Source: Promicromonospora iranensis (GTDB lineage Bacteria; Actinomycetota; Actinomycetes; Actinomycetales; Cellulomonadaceae). Taken from it: a stretch of DNA of 64,000 nucleotides. The translations under genes and the position numbers were made by a program. Location of the stretch: assembly GCF_028994775.1 (NCBI RefSeq), contig NZ_JAJQMN010000008.1, positions 186,001 to 250,000 on the forward strand, written 5' to 3'. A model generated the notes under the pieces. It made no database searches. It saw only the letters and a list, made by a program, of their open reading frames with translations, and was not told where the DNA came from. This document shows positions 26,592 through 35,010 of the stretch, one piece after another. Each line of letters begins with the position of its first letter. Positions within the stretch are counted from its first letter, which is position 1.

Positions 26592-27236
26592 TCACCCGGT
26601 GTAGCGCTCCAGGAACGTGGTGACGGCCTCGTGGGCGATGGTGTCGAGCTCGTCGGGGGTGTAGCGGGCAGCGCCGGCGGTGAGAGTGAGCCGGTTCAGG
26701 GGTGCGGCCAGCATGAGCCAGGTCAGCTGCTCGGCGGCGACGGCCGGGTTGTCGACACGGAGCAGACCGCGCGCGCTCAGGTGCCGCAGGGCGTCGGCGA
26801 GGAGTGCCTGGTTGTGGTCCCAGCTCCGGCGCACGTAGTCGGCGGCCACCTCGGGGAACCGTTCGGCCTCGGCGGCGATCAGTGTCCGCATCTGGAGCAC
26901 CGGAGGGCTCAGGACCCCGGCGTGGAGGATCCGGGAGAGCTGCAGCAGCCCTTGCCGGACATCTTCCGTCTGCCTCAGCTCCTCCAGGTGCGGCCTCATC
27001 GCGTCGCGACCGCGGTCGACCCAGTCCCGGACGACCGCCCCGAACAGGACCTCCTTGGACGGGTACTGCCGGTAGAGGGTCTGCTTCGAGACCCGTGCTC
27101 CCGCGGCGACGGCGTCCATCGTCGCGCCGGCGTACTGGTGTGAGAGGAAGACGTCGCGCGCGACGGCGAGCAGGTCGGAGCCGCTGCTGCCACCGGGTCG
27201 GCCACGACGCCGGGGCGGGGAGTCTGGTGAGGTCAC
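26592..27236 (-). CDS. TetR family repressor
   Basis: 214 residues with a GTG start at 27236. The N-terminal helix-turn-helix reads VARDVFLSHQYAGATMDAVAAGARVSKQTLYRQYPSKEVLF (residues 25-65), typical of TetR; the rest is the helical ligand domain with a TetR_C-like AYAETERF-type segment (LIAAEAERFPEVAADYVRR). No Shine-Dalgarno sequence is present, but TACTAT (27248-27243) lies six bases upstream, so the mRNA may be leaderless. It is divergent from a DUF1761 membrane gene; two inverted repeats lie between them and are the likely operators. Confidence 0.9.
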   Translation of the reverse strand: MTSPDSPPRRRGRPGGSSGSDLLAVARDVFLSHQYAGATMDAVAAGARVSKQTLYRQYPSKEVLFGAVVRDWVDRGRDAMRPHLEELRQTEDVRQGLLQLSRILHAGVLSPPVLQMRTLIAAEAERFPEVAADYVRRSWDHNQALLADALRHLSARGLLRVDNPAVAAEQLTWLMLAAPLNRLTLTAGAARYTPDELDTIAHEAVTTFLERYTG

Positions 27237-27244
27237 GCGAAAAT

Positions 27245-27291
27245 AGTACTGGACGGTACTCAGTCTGAGAGCTACAGTACTAGCCAGTACT
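27245..27291. promoter_or_regulatory. double TetR operator
   Basis: Two inverted repeats of identical geometry: AGTACTGGACGGTACT at 27245-27260 and AGTACTAGCCAGTACT at 27276-27291, both AGTAC-N6-GTACT. Their centres are 31 bases apart, about three helical turns, so two dimers would sit on the same DNA face. The first overlaps the candidate -10 of the tetR gene, the second ends four bases before the AAGGAGG ribosome site of the DUF1761 gene. Binding would block both genes. Confidence 0.75.
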
Positions 27292-27307
27292 AAAAAGGAG
27301 GATCGTC

Positions 27308-27694
27308 ATGATCGTATGGGGTGTCGTTGTCGCCGCCGTGGCGGCGTTCGTCCTCAGTTCTGTGTACTACGTCCTCACCACGCCGCTCGAGCAGCGGGCG
27401 CTCGGTGAGCGGGCTCTCGATCGTGGGCGCCCGGCTCCGTGGAAGGTGGTGACCGAGCTGGTGCGCACCGCCGTGGTCGGGGCGGGGTTCGCCTGGGTCG
27501 CGGCACAGGCCGACCTGCTGGCGCTGCCTTCTTCGCTGCTGCTGGCGCTCGTGCTGTGGGTGGCCTTCCCGGTCGTGCTGCTCACGGGCTCGATCATCTG
27601 GGAGCGCGTGCCGTGGCAGACCGCCGCCATCCACGCGGGGGACTGGCTGCTCAAGCTGCTCCTCGTGGCGACCGCCATCGGGCTCGTCCACTGA
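27308..27694 (+). CDS. DUF1761 family membrane protein
   Basis: 128 residues, ATG at 27308 with a strong AAGGAGG at 27295-27301. Four predicted helices: VVVAAVAAFVLSSVYYVLT, VVTELVRTAVVGAGFAWVAA, LLLALVLWVAFPVVLLTGSIIW and a last one at the C-terminus (LLKLLLVATAIGLV). The start VVVAAVAAFVLSSVYY and WERVPWQTAAIHAGDWLLKLL match the DUF1761 pattern. Function of the family is unknown. The divergent TetR gene with two operators suggests that its expression is tightly controlled by a small molecule, perhaps one it helps to expel. Confidence 0.8.
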   Translation: MIVWGVVVAAVAAFVLSSVYYVLTTPLEQRALGERALDRGRPAPWKVVTELVRTAVVGAGFAWVAAQADLLALPSSLLLALVLWVAFPVVLLTGSIIWERVPWQTAAIHAGDWLLKLLLVATAIGLVH

Positions 27695-27723
27695 TCTCGA
27701 GCCCATGATCTCGAGCCGCCGGG

Positions 27724-28371
27724 CTAGGCCTTGATGACCGTGCCCTCGAGCGCGAGACCGGTGCCCAGACCCACCATGGCGACGCCGCCGGTGACGCTCA
27801 GGTGGTCGAGCCGCTTCGGGCTCCGGGAGAACCAGGTGCGGGCCTGGCTCGCGACCAGCGCGAGGATCGAGTCCTGGCCAAGGGCCAGGATGCCGAACAG
27901 CAGCCCGAGGAGCAGCAGCTGCGGCGTCGCGGGGGCGGCGTCGTTCATGAACTGCGGGAGGAACGCCGCGAAGAAGACGATGGTCTTCGGGTTGGTCGCG
28001 CCGACGACGAACCCTGCCCAGACCGCGCGCCAGGGGCTGGCCGTGCCGACGGTGCCGGGTGCGGCCAGGGCGAGCCGGGCGTCGGCGCGATGCCGGATCG
28101 CCTGGATCCCCAGGTAGATCACGTACCCGGCGCCCACGAGCTTGAGCACGGTGTAGGCCGTGGCGGACGCCTCGACCAGCGCACCCAGCCCGACCGCCAC
28201 GAACGCGACCTGGACCAGCAGCCCCAGCGCGTTACCGGTCACCGACAGGAGCGCGTCCCGCCGGCCGACCGTCAGGGCGCGTCCGATCGCGAAGAGGACG
28301 CTCGGTCCGGGCAGCGCGATGAAGACCGCGGACGCTGCGAGGAAGGCGACGAGCTGCGCACTGGTGGGCAT
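27724..28371 (-). CDS. LysE/RhtB family exporter
   Basis: 215 residues, six helices. The start MPTSAQLVAFLAASAVFIALPGPSVLFAIGRALTVGRRDALLSVTG contains the PGP motif of the LysE family in helix 1, and GATNPKTIVFFAAFLPQF is the family signature between helices 3 and 4. Such proteins export amino acids or related compounds such as homoserine or threonine. The gene ends 29 bases from the DUF1761 gene (convergent) and starts divergently from the methyltransferase gene. No dedicated regulator is next to it. Substrate cannot be predicted. Confidence 0.9.
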   Translation of the reverse strand: MPTSAQLVAFLAASAVFIALPGPSVLFAIGRALTVGRRDALLSVTGNALGLLVQVAFVAVGLGALVEASATAYTVLKLVGAGYVIYLGIQAIRHRADARLALAAPGTVGTASPWRAVWAGFVVGATNPKTIVFFAAFLPQFMNDAAPATPQLLLLGLLFGILALGQDSILALVASQARTWFSRSPKRLDHLSVTGGVAMVGLGTGLALEGTVIKA

Positions 28372-28509
28372 GCGGTCAGCGTAGCGACGGCCTGCTCCAG
28401 GGGTCACGGAGATATGTCGCCGGTCCGCTGCCGGTGCCCGGCTACCGGAGTCCGGCACGGGGCGAAAAAGGAGTGTGCCGACGCCGCCGTCGCGCCTAAC
28501 GTCGAGGGT

Positions 28510-29283
28510 GTGAGCGACACGAGGCGCGACGACGCGATCGACGACCCGGACGACGGCTGGTTCCCCGAGAGCGTGGCCGCCGCGTACGACGACCCCGAGG
28601 GCGCGAACACGCCCGAGGTGGTGAACCCGGCGGTCGACCTGCTCGCCGACCTGGCCGACGGCGGCCCGGTGCTGGAGCTCGCGATCGGCACGGGCCGGAT
28701 CGCCGTGCCGCTGGCCGCGCGTGGCCTCCGCGTGAGCGGGATCGAGCTGAGCAAGGCGATGGCGTCCCGGATCGGCGGCAAGCCGGGCGGCGAGCACATC
28801 GACGTCACGATCGGCGACATGACCTCCACCCGGGTGCCCGGCGAGTTCTCCCTCGTCTACCTCGTGTTCAACACGATCGCGAACGTCACCACGCAGGACG
28901 GGCAGGTCGACGTCTTCCGGAACGCCGCGGCGCACCTGCGGCCCGGCGGCCTCTTCCTCGTCGAGGTGGGCATCCCCGACCTGCGGCGAATGCCGCCCGG
29001 TCAGGACACCGTGCCGTTCACCGTCGCACCCGACGACGGGGGCGGGTACATCGGTTTCGACCGGTACGACGTCGCGACGCAGCTGTTCACGTCGAACCAC
29101 GTGACGGTGACTCCGGAGGGCGGCCGGTTCCGCGTCGTGCCGTTCCGGTACGCGTGGTCCGCCGAGATGGACCTCATGGCCCGTATCGCCGGGATGCGGC
29201 TCAAGCACCGGTGGGCCGACTGGGACCGGTCGCGGTTCGAGCACGAGAGCACGAAGCAGGTATCGGTCTGGGAGAAGGTCTGA
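28510..29283 (+). CDS. class I SAM-dependent methyltransferase
   Basis: 257 residues. GTG at 28510 is chosen: TAACGT at 28497-28502 lies seven bases before it, fitting a leaderless transcript. Rossmann methyltransferase motifs: VLELAIGTGRIAVPLAARGLRVSGIELSKAM (motif I, SAM binding, residues 57-85), DVTIGDM (motif II/III) and FSLVYLVFNTIANV followed by AAHLRPGGLFLVEVGIP (post motif). Similar stand-alone enzymes are common in actinobacteria and their substrates are mostly unknown. It is followed by pcrA after 49 bases, but pcrA appears to have its own promoter. Confidence 0.87.
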   Translation: MSDTRRDDAIDDPDDGWFPESVAAAYDDPEGANTPEVVNPAVDLLADLADGGPVLELAIGTGRIAVPLAARGLRVSGIELSKAMASRIGGKPGGEHIDVTIGDMTSTRVPGEFSLVYLVFNTIANVTTQDGQVDVFRNAAAHLRPGGLFLVEVGIPDLRRMPPGQDTVPFTVAPDDGGGYIGFDRYDVATQLFTSNHVTVTPEGGRFRVVPFRYAWSAEMDLMARIAGMRLKHRWADWDRSRFEHESTKQVSVWEKV

Positions 29284-29332
29284 CGGCGGGGCCCGTCGGC
29301 AGTGTCGGTGAGCCCGCCTAGGCTTAGGGACG

Positions 29333-32071
29333 ATGACTTCCCTCTTCGACAGCCTCTCCCTGCCCGGCCTCGACCCCGCGTCGCCCGGCACCTTGTCGCG
29401 CCTGCCGAGCACGGCGCCGCAGTGGGACGACGACGGTGCGGACGCCGGCGACCCGGGCGAGTCGGCGCTGCCCGCCGAGCCCGACTGGCTGGCGGGCCTG
29501 CCGCACGAGTCCGAGGCGCCGCGCGCCCGGGGCGCCTATTCGCACCTCGATCCCGACGCGCTGCTGGACGGCCTCAACACGCAGCAGCGGGCCGCCGTGG
29601 TGCACGAGGGTGGGCAGCTGCTCATCGTGGCGGGCGCCGGGTCGGGCAAGACGCGGGTGCTCACGCACCGCATCGGCTACCTCCTGGCCACCGGCCGGGC
29701 GCGGGCCGGCGAGATCCTGGCGATCACGTTCACCAACAAGGCCGCGGCCGAGATGCGCGAGCGCGTGGAGGGTCTGGTCGGCCCCGCCGCGAACCGCATG
29801 TGGGTCTCGACGTTCCACTCGGCCTGCGTGCGGATCCTGCGCCGCGAGGCGACGACGCTGGGCCTGAGGTCGAGCTTCAGCATCTACGACGCCGCGGACA
29901 GCCAGCGCCTCATCACGCTGGTCACGCGCGAGCTCAACCTCGACCCCAAGAAGTACCCGGCACGCGGGCTGTCCAACAAGATCAGCGACCTGAAGAACGA
30001 GCTGATCGACCCCGAGACGTACGCGCGGCAGACCGGCGCCAACGCCACGGAGGAGGCGCTCGCGGCGGCCGCGGCGGCGGAGGCGGGGGCCATCCGCAGG
30101 CCGTGGGGCGGGCAGTCGGCCGACGAGCGCAACACGACGGCGCCCAAGTTCGACCAGGTCCTGGCCGACGTCTACACGCGGTACCAGGCGCGGCTCGCGC
30201 AGGCGAACGCGCTGGACTTCGACGACATCATCATGACCACGGTGAACCTGCTCCAGGCGTTCCCGAACGTCGCGGAGCACTACCGGCGCCGGTTCCGGCA
30301 CATCATGGTCGACGAGTACCAGGACACGAACCACGCCCAGTACACGCTGGTCCGGGAGCTGGCCGGGGTCGGTACCGAGGAGGTCTCGACCGGCTCGACC
30401 ACCGGGATGCTGGATCCGGCCGAGCTCACCGTCGTGGGTGACTCCGACCAGTCCATCTACGCGTTCCGCGGCGCCACGATCCGCAACATCCTGGAGTTCG
30501 AGAAGGATTACCCGGACGCCACGACGATCCTGCTGGAGCAGAACTACCGCTCCACGCAGAACATCCTGAGCGCGGCCAACGCGGTGATCTCCCGCAACGC
30601 CGGCCGCACCCCCAAGCGACTGTGGACCGACTCGGGCGCCGGGTCCAAGATCGTGGGCTACGTGGCCGACGACGAGCACCAGGAAGCGCGGTTCGTCGCC
30701 GACGAGATCGACAAGCTGGGCGACTCCGACGGCGTGCGGCCCGGCGACGTCGCCATCTTCTACCGCACCAACGCGCAGTCGCGTGCGCTCGAGGAGGTGC
30801 TGGTCCGCGTCGGCCTTCCGTACAAGGTGGTGGGCGGCACGCGGTTCTACGAGCGTCGCGAGGTCAAGGACGCCGTCGCCTACCTGCGAGCGCTGGCCAA
30901 CGAGGACGACGACGTGAACCTGCGCCGCATCCTCAACGTGCCCAAGCGCGGTCTCGGCGACCGTGCGGAGTCCCTCGTGGCGTCGTTCGCCGACCGGGAG
31001 CGCATCTCGTTCGGCGCCGCCCTGGAGCGCGCCGACGAGATCCCCGGGATGACCAACCGCTCGCTCAAGCCGCTGCTGGCCTTCCGCGACATGATGCGGG
31101 AGCTGCGTGCCCTGGTCGACCAGGGCGCCCCGCCGGCCGAGGTGCTGGGCGCGGTGCTCGACCGCACCGGCTACCTCGCGGAGCTGCGCGCGAGCGACGA
31201 CCCGCAGGACGAGGGACGCGTCGAGAACCTTGCGGAGCTGCACGCCGTGGCCGTCGACTTCGGTGAGACCGACCCCGAGGGTTCGCTGGCGGACTTCCTG
31301 GAGCGCGTCTCGCTGGTGGCCGACAGCGACCAGATCCCCGACGAGGACGTGGCCGACGGCGCGGCGGAGGAGGCGCCCAAGAAGGATCAGGGCGTCGTCA
31401 CCCTCATGACCCTGCACACGGCGAAGGGCCTGGAGTTCCCCGTCGTCTTCCTCACGGGCATGGAGGACGGCACGTTCCCGCACATGCGCTCGCTGCACGA
31501 CGACTCCGAGCTCGCGGAGGAACGCCGGCTCGCCTATGTGGGCATCACCCGGGCACGCGAGCGGCTGTACATCACGCGGTCGTCGGTCCGGGCCGCCTTC
31601 GGCATGGCGAACGAGTTCCCCGAGAGCCGGTTCCTGCAGGAGATCCCGGAGGAGCTCTGGGACTGGCGGCGCCGGGAGTCGTCGACGGCGGCGATCCGCG
31701 CGGGCCGGGGCGGCTGGAGCGGGGGATACGGGTCGGGCGGCTACGGCTCCGGCGGGCGCGGGTCGGGCACGGGCTCCACCTGGTCCGCGGGCCGGTCGGG
31801 GACCTCGCGCACCAGCGCCGGGACGTCGTCGGGCAGCGGGCAGAGCAAGCCGTTCGCCCCGGAGAAGAAGACGGGCGCGAAGGGCGGGTTCGGCGGGATC
31901 AACGTCCAGAAGAACATCCCGGACCTGGCGATCGGCGACCGCGTCACGCACGACTCCTACGGACTCGGCACCGTCGTGGACGTCGAGGCGAACGCCGTGG
32001 TCAAGATCGACTTCGGCAGCAACGGGACCAAGCGCATCGCGCTGAAGTACACGGCGGTCACGAAGCTCTGA
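29333..32071 (+). CDS. pcrA: ATP-dependent DNA helicase PcrA/UvrD
   Basis: 912 residues, superfamily 1A 3'-5' helicase for replication and repair. Motifs in order: LNTQQRAAV (Q motif), AGAGSGKT at 100-107, FTNKAAAEMR, VDEYQDTN at 326-333, GDSDQSIYAFRGA near 372, NYRST, TLHTAKGLEFPVVF near 694 and YVGITRARERLYI near 735. A Gly/Ser-rich linker (about 785-845) leads to a Tudor-like C-terminal domain (868-912) that in PcrA contacts RNA polymerase. Some 70 extra residues precede the helicase core. TAGGCT at 29319-29324 with no Shine-Dalgarno sequence suggests a leaderless start. In Mycobacterium uvrD1 also lies just before sucC. Confidence 0.96.
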   Translation: MTSLFDSLSLPGLDPASPGTLSRLPSTAPQWDDDGADAGDPGESALPAEPDWLAGLPHESEAPRARGAYSHLDPDALLDGLNTQQRAAVVHEGGQLLIVAGAGSGKTRVLTHRIGYLLATGRARAGEILAITFTNKAAAEMRERVEGLVGPAANRMWVSTFHSACVRILRREATTLGLRSSFSIYDAADSQRLITLVTRELNLDPKKYPARGLSNKISDLKNELIDPETYARQTGANATEEALAAAAAAEAGAIRRPWGGQSADERNTTAPKFDQVLADVYTRYQARLAQANALDFDDIIMTTVNLLQAFPNVAEHYRRRFRHIMVDEYQDTNHAQYTLVRELAGVGTEEVSTGSTTGMLDPAELTVVGDSDQSIYAFRGATIRNILEFEKDYPDATTILLEQNYRSTQNILSAANAVISRNAGRTPKRLWTDSGAGSKIVGYVADDEHQEARFVADEIDKLGDSDGVRPGDVAIFYRTNAQSRALEEVLVRVGLPYKVVGGTRFYERREVKDAVAYLRALANEDDDVNLRRILNVPKRGLGDRAESLVASFADRERISFGAALERADEIPGMTNRSLKPLLAFRDMMRELRALVDQGAPPAEVLGAVLDRTGYLAELRASDDPQDEGRVENLAELHAVAVDFGETDPEGSLADFLERVSLVADSDQIPDEDVADGAAEEAPKKDQGVVTLMTLHTAKGLEFPVVFLTGMEDGTFPHMRSLHDDSELAEERRLAYVGITRARERLYITRSSVRAAFGMANEFPESRFLQEIPEELWDWRRRESSTAAIRAGRGGWSGGYGSGGYGSGGRGSGTGSTWSAGRSGTSRTSAGTSSGSGQSKPFAPEKKTGAKGGFGGINVQKNIPDLAIGDRVTHDSYGLGTVVDVEANAVVKIDFGSNGTKRIALKYTAVTKL

Positions 32072-32075
32072 GACC

Positions 32076-32107
32076 GCGTGCCCCCGGCGGCCGGTCCGGA
32101 GGCACGC
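32076..32107. terminator. bidirectional terminator hairpin after pcrA
   Basis: GCGTGCC (32076-32082) pairs with GGCACGC (32101-32107); inside, CCGG at 84-87 pairs with CCGG at 96-99. The hairpin lies between the convergent 3' ends of pcrA and the NmrA-like gene. It has no U run, as is usual for GC-rich actinobacteria. Confidence 0.55.
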
Positions 32108-32122
32108 GGAGGGTGCGGAGGG

Positions 32123-33013
32123 TCAGGCGAGCGTCCGGCGTGCCCAGGTGCGGAAGTCGGTGGTGGGCAGGCCGAGTGCCCGGACGTCTTCGGGGCGGGC
32201 CGGTGCGCCGTTCTCGTTGATCTGCTCGACGGCGTTGACCATGGCGGGCAGCATGCCTCGCTCGACGGCCTGCTGCGGCGTGAGCACCGGCGCGGAGATG
32301 GTCCGGCCGGTGACCTCGCTGAGGATCTCGGCGGTCTGGGTCATCGTCAGCCTCTCGCTCGCCAGCTCCACGTCCATGCCGTCCAGCCGGCCCGGTTCCG
32401 TGAGCGCTGTCGCCGCAACCTCGCCGATGTCGTCGACGGCGGTCCACGGGATGAGTGTGTCCGCCGCGAACCCGCTGATGATCGTGCTGCTCGACCAGTC
32501 GCCGAAGAGGTACGACCAGCCCAGCAGGTTCTCCATGAAGGTCGCCGGCTTGAGCACGGTCCAGTGCTCGAAGCCCCCGGCCCGCACCGCCTCGTCAACG
32601 GCTGCCTTGCTCTCCCAGTAGTGCGTGTCCCACCGGCCCTCGGCCCAGCCGGGCTGTGTGCGGTGAAACTCACCCGCGCCGGAGACGCTGCTGTGTACCA
32701 GGTGGGAGACGCCCGCCGTGCGTGCGGCCTCGACGACATTGTGTCCCCGGACCACCTCGGCATCGCCGGCCAGGTCGTTCACATCGGGGTAAGGGATGGA
32801 GAACACGGCGTCCATCCCCTCGGCCGCGGCGACCAGCGACGGCAGGTCGTCCAGGTCTCCGGTCACCAGTTCTGCGCCACGTTCCTGCAGTGTTCGCGCC
32901 TTGTCCGAGCCCAGGTCGCGGACCAGCGCGCGCACGGCGACACCCCGGTCCAGCAGCGACCGTGCGGTGGCCCCGCCCTGATTGCCTGTCGCTCCGATGA
33001 CGAGTACCGACAT
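32123..33013 (-). CDS. NmrA-like NAD(P)-binding protein (atypical SDR)
   Basis: 296 residues; GGAGGA precedes the ATG at 33013. It opens with MSVLVIGATGNQGGATARSLLDRG, the GxxGxxG dinucleotide-binding loop of the NmrA/HSCARG group. VHSSVSGAGEF and the WESKAAVDEAVRAGGFEHWTVLKPATFMENLL region fit this family; the usual SDR Tyr-x3-Lys is replaced by HYWESK. NmrA-like proteins sense redox state or reduce quinones (as QOR2). The divergent TetR gene and a long inverted repeat between them suggest induction by a small molecule such as a quinone or electrophile. Confidence 0.87.
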   Translation of the reverse strand: MSVLVIGATGNQGGATARSLLDRGVAVRALVRDLGSDKARTLQERGAELVTGDLDDLPSLVAAAEGMDAVFSIPYPDVNDLAGDAEVVRGHNVVEAARTAGVSHLVHSSVSGAGEFHRTQPGWAEGRWDTHYWESKAAVDEAVRAGGFEHWTVLKPATFMENLLGWSYLFGDWSSSTIISGFAADTLIPWTAVDDIGEVAATALTEPGRLDGMDVELASERLTMTQTAEILSEVTGRTISAPVLTPQQAVERGMLPAMVNAVEQINENGAPARPEDVRALGLPTTDFRTWARRTLA

Positions 33014-33027
33014 GGTTCCTCCGACGT

Positions 33028-33087
33028 AAAGTGGGGTGGTGCTCCATTTCGATGGCTCGGCTAACATATGGGGGACCACCCCACTTT
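33028..33087. promoter_or_regulatory. inverted-repeat operator between NmrA-like and TetR genes
   Basis: AAAGTGGGGTGGT at 33028-33040 is the exact reverse complement of ACCACCCCACTTT at 33075-33087. The 13-base arms sit 34 bases apart, one close to each divergent start, so each may be bound by the TetR protein separately, or together by looping. The stretch between them is A/T-richer (ACATATGG near 33064) and should hold the promoters. Confidence 0.65.
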
Positions 33088-33102
33088 GGCAATCGGCGGA
33101 CC

Positions 33103-33642
33103 ATGAGAGCTGACGCACAACGCAACTACGACCGCATCGTGAGCGCTGCCTCGGAGGCGATCGCCCAGGACGGGGCCGAGGCGTCGCTCGAGGCGATCGC
33201 CCGCTCCGCCGGTGTCGGCTCAGCCACGCTGCACCGACACTTCCCGTCCCGCTGGTCGCTCATGGAGGCCGTCTTCGCCGAGCGCGTCGGCTGCCTGATC
33301 GACCGTGCGGAGGAACTGCGGGATGCACCGGAACCGCTCGACGCCCTGGTGCGCTGGCTGAGAGAGGTGGCCGCCTACGCGACCACGACGCGGGGCCTCG
33401 CCGCGGCGCTCCTGAACGGACCACCCGCGGAGAGCGGGACGTGCCAGGCGCACCTCATCGCCGCGGGCGAGCCGCTCGTCCGGCGGGCAGTGGAGGCGGG
33501 GTTGGTGCGCGGCGACGTCGCGACGGCGGATCTGCTCACGCTGGTCAACGCGATCTCGCTCGCCGCGCAGCAGGCCGGACCGGAGGAGGCTGAGCGGCTG
33601 GTCACCCTGGTGCTCGAGGGGGTCCTCGTGCGGCAGGGCTGA
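33103..33642 (+). CDS. TetR family regulator
   Basis: 179 residues from the ATG at 33103. The DNA-binding domain is NYDRIVSAASEAIAQDGAEASLEAIARSAGVGSATLHRHFPSRWSLMEAVF (residues 7-57). The ligand domain (LAAALLNGPPAESGTCQAHLIAAGEPLVRRAVEAGLVRGDV) matches the TetR_C group common in actinobacteria. Divergent from the NmrA-like gene with a perfect 13-base inverted repeat in between; likely represses both. An upstream in-frame start near 33031 would run through the operator and is less likely. Confidence 0.88.
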   Translation: MRADAQRNYDRIVSAASEAIAQDGAEASLEAIARSAGVGSATLHRHFPSRWSLMEAVFAERVGCLIDRAEELRDAPEPLDALVRWLREVAAYATTTRGLAAALLNGPPAESGTCQAHLIAAGEPLVRRAVEAGLVRGDVATADLLTLVNAISLAAQQAGPEEAERLVTLVLEGVLVRQG

Positions 33643-33714
33643 TCACCCGATCAAGATGCGCACGGTTGAACGGGTTTGGCGTATTCATCAGGCTTTAGGC
33701 CACTATGTGTCGCC

Positions 33715-35010
33715 ATGAGGATCCTGGTCTCCACCGGTCGGCTGTTCGCCGCGCACTGGCCGGCGCTGCTGACGCTCGGCCTGCTCGGCGTCGCCGTGCG
33801 CAACGGCGCGATGTGGGGCGCCGTCGAGCTGAGCCAGTGGAACTCGTTCGTGGCACAGCTGCTCCTGATCGTGAGCCCGCTCGGCTACCTGATGCCGGTC
33901 ATCGGGATGCTGTGGGTCTGCCGCCAGTCGCTACCGCACCTGAGCGCGCAGGCCGTCCCGTCCCGACCGGGTGCCGCGGCGGGCGTCGGCCAGGTCCCCG
34001 GCATGCTGCCGACCCGCGGCGCCCCGATCATGCCGTCGGAAGGGCGTGAGCGGCGCCTCATCGACGTCGCTCTCTCGGTGCTGGTGCCGTTCCTGGTGAT
34101 CTACGAGGTAGAGGGCCTGATGGACGCGGACCGCGCCCGGTTCATCAACGAGGCCTCCGCCGACGAGCTGTTCAACGACCTCTTCGCCCCGGGCGGCCTC
34201 GACTGGACCTCCCGGCTCGGCGTCTGGAACGGCTGGACGCTCGTCGCGATCGTGCTGGCCGCCTTCCTGCTGCGCTGGCTGCTCGGCAGGCTCGAGGGCA
34301 AGCTGCGCTTCCTCGGGTTCGCCGTGCTCGGCGGCTGCCTCGAGATCTACTGGACCAGCCAGGTCGCCGGACAGATCGAGGCCATCGAGCTGGGTCTCTG
34401 GGACGAGGCCACGGACCGTCAGCTCGTCGCGGCGGCCGTCGGCACCGTCGGCGTCGCGCAGGAGGCAGTGGGGGAGACGGGCAACGACGCCGTCGCCTTT
34501 GTCGCCGACGGCGTGGTGACCGTCTTCGAGTCGCTCGACGTCGTCCTCGTCGCGCCTCTGGCCTGGCTCGCGATCGGCGCCGTCGTGCTGGGGCACAAGC
34601 TGATGGAGCCGCCGTCGACCGAGCACCACTGGCTCGACCGCATGACCTGGCTCCCGCGTGGGCTGCGCTCGATCCTGGAGTCGCTCACCGACGACCTGCG
34701 TGCCCGCTTCTCGGCCCTGTGGAACGGCGTCAAGATGATCGTGGACGGCGGGCTCGGCCCCATGCTCGTCTTCTGCCTGGGCTACCTCGTCCTGATGCGG
34801 GTGCCGCAGGGCCTCGGCTGGCTGGTGCGCGCCGTGACCGGCCCTGTCGAGACCGACACCTGGCTCGCCTTCAGCCCCATGGAGTCGGCAGCCGGGCTCG
34901 CCCTCGCGCTGGCTCTGGCCGCCGCGCTGATCGCGGCGACCGTCGAGGTGCTGGTCGAGCGTGGCCTCGTGGTCCGCGAGGAGGAGGCCGCTACGGCAGG
35001 TCGAACGTGA
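33715..35010 (+). CDS. polytopic membrane protein, unknown family
   Basis: 431 residues with about eight hydrophobic helices (near 12-30, 40-66, 118-135, 175-195, 205-225, 285-305, 345-370 and 395-420). I do not recognise the family. There is no signal peptide, nucleotide-binding loop or conserved catalytic motif. ATG 33715 is chosen because TATGTG (33704-33709) lies five bases upstream, as in a leaderless gene; no Shine-Dalgarno sequence is seen. Its last 20 bases overlap the 3' end of a minus-strand gene. That convergent operon encodes three single-pass proteins, which may be partners in one envelope complex. Confidence 0.75.
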   Translation: MRILVSTGRLFAAHWPALLTLGLLGVAVRNGAMWGAVELSQWNSFVAQLLLIVSPLGYLMPVIGMLWVCRQSLPHLSAQAVPSRPGAAAGVGQVPGMLPTRGAPIMPSEGRERRLIDVALSVLVPFLVIYEVEGLMDADRARFINEASADELFNDLFAPGGLDWTSRLGVWNGWTLVAIVLAAFLLRWLLGRLEGKLRFLGFAVLGGCLEIYWTSQVAGQIEAIELGLWDEATDRQLVAAAVGTVGVAQEAVGETGNDAVAFVADGVVTVFESLDVVLVAPLAWLAIGAVVLGHKLMEPPSTEHHWLDRMTWLPRGLRSILESLTDDLRARFSALWNGVKMIVDGGLGPMLVFCLGYLVLMRVPQGLGWLVRAVTGPVETDTWLAFSPMESAAGLALALALAAALIAATVEVLVERGLVVREEEAATAGRT

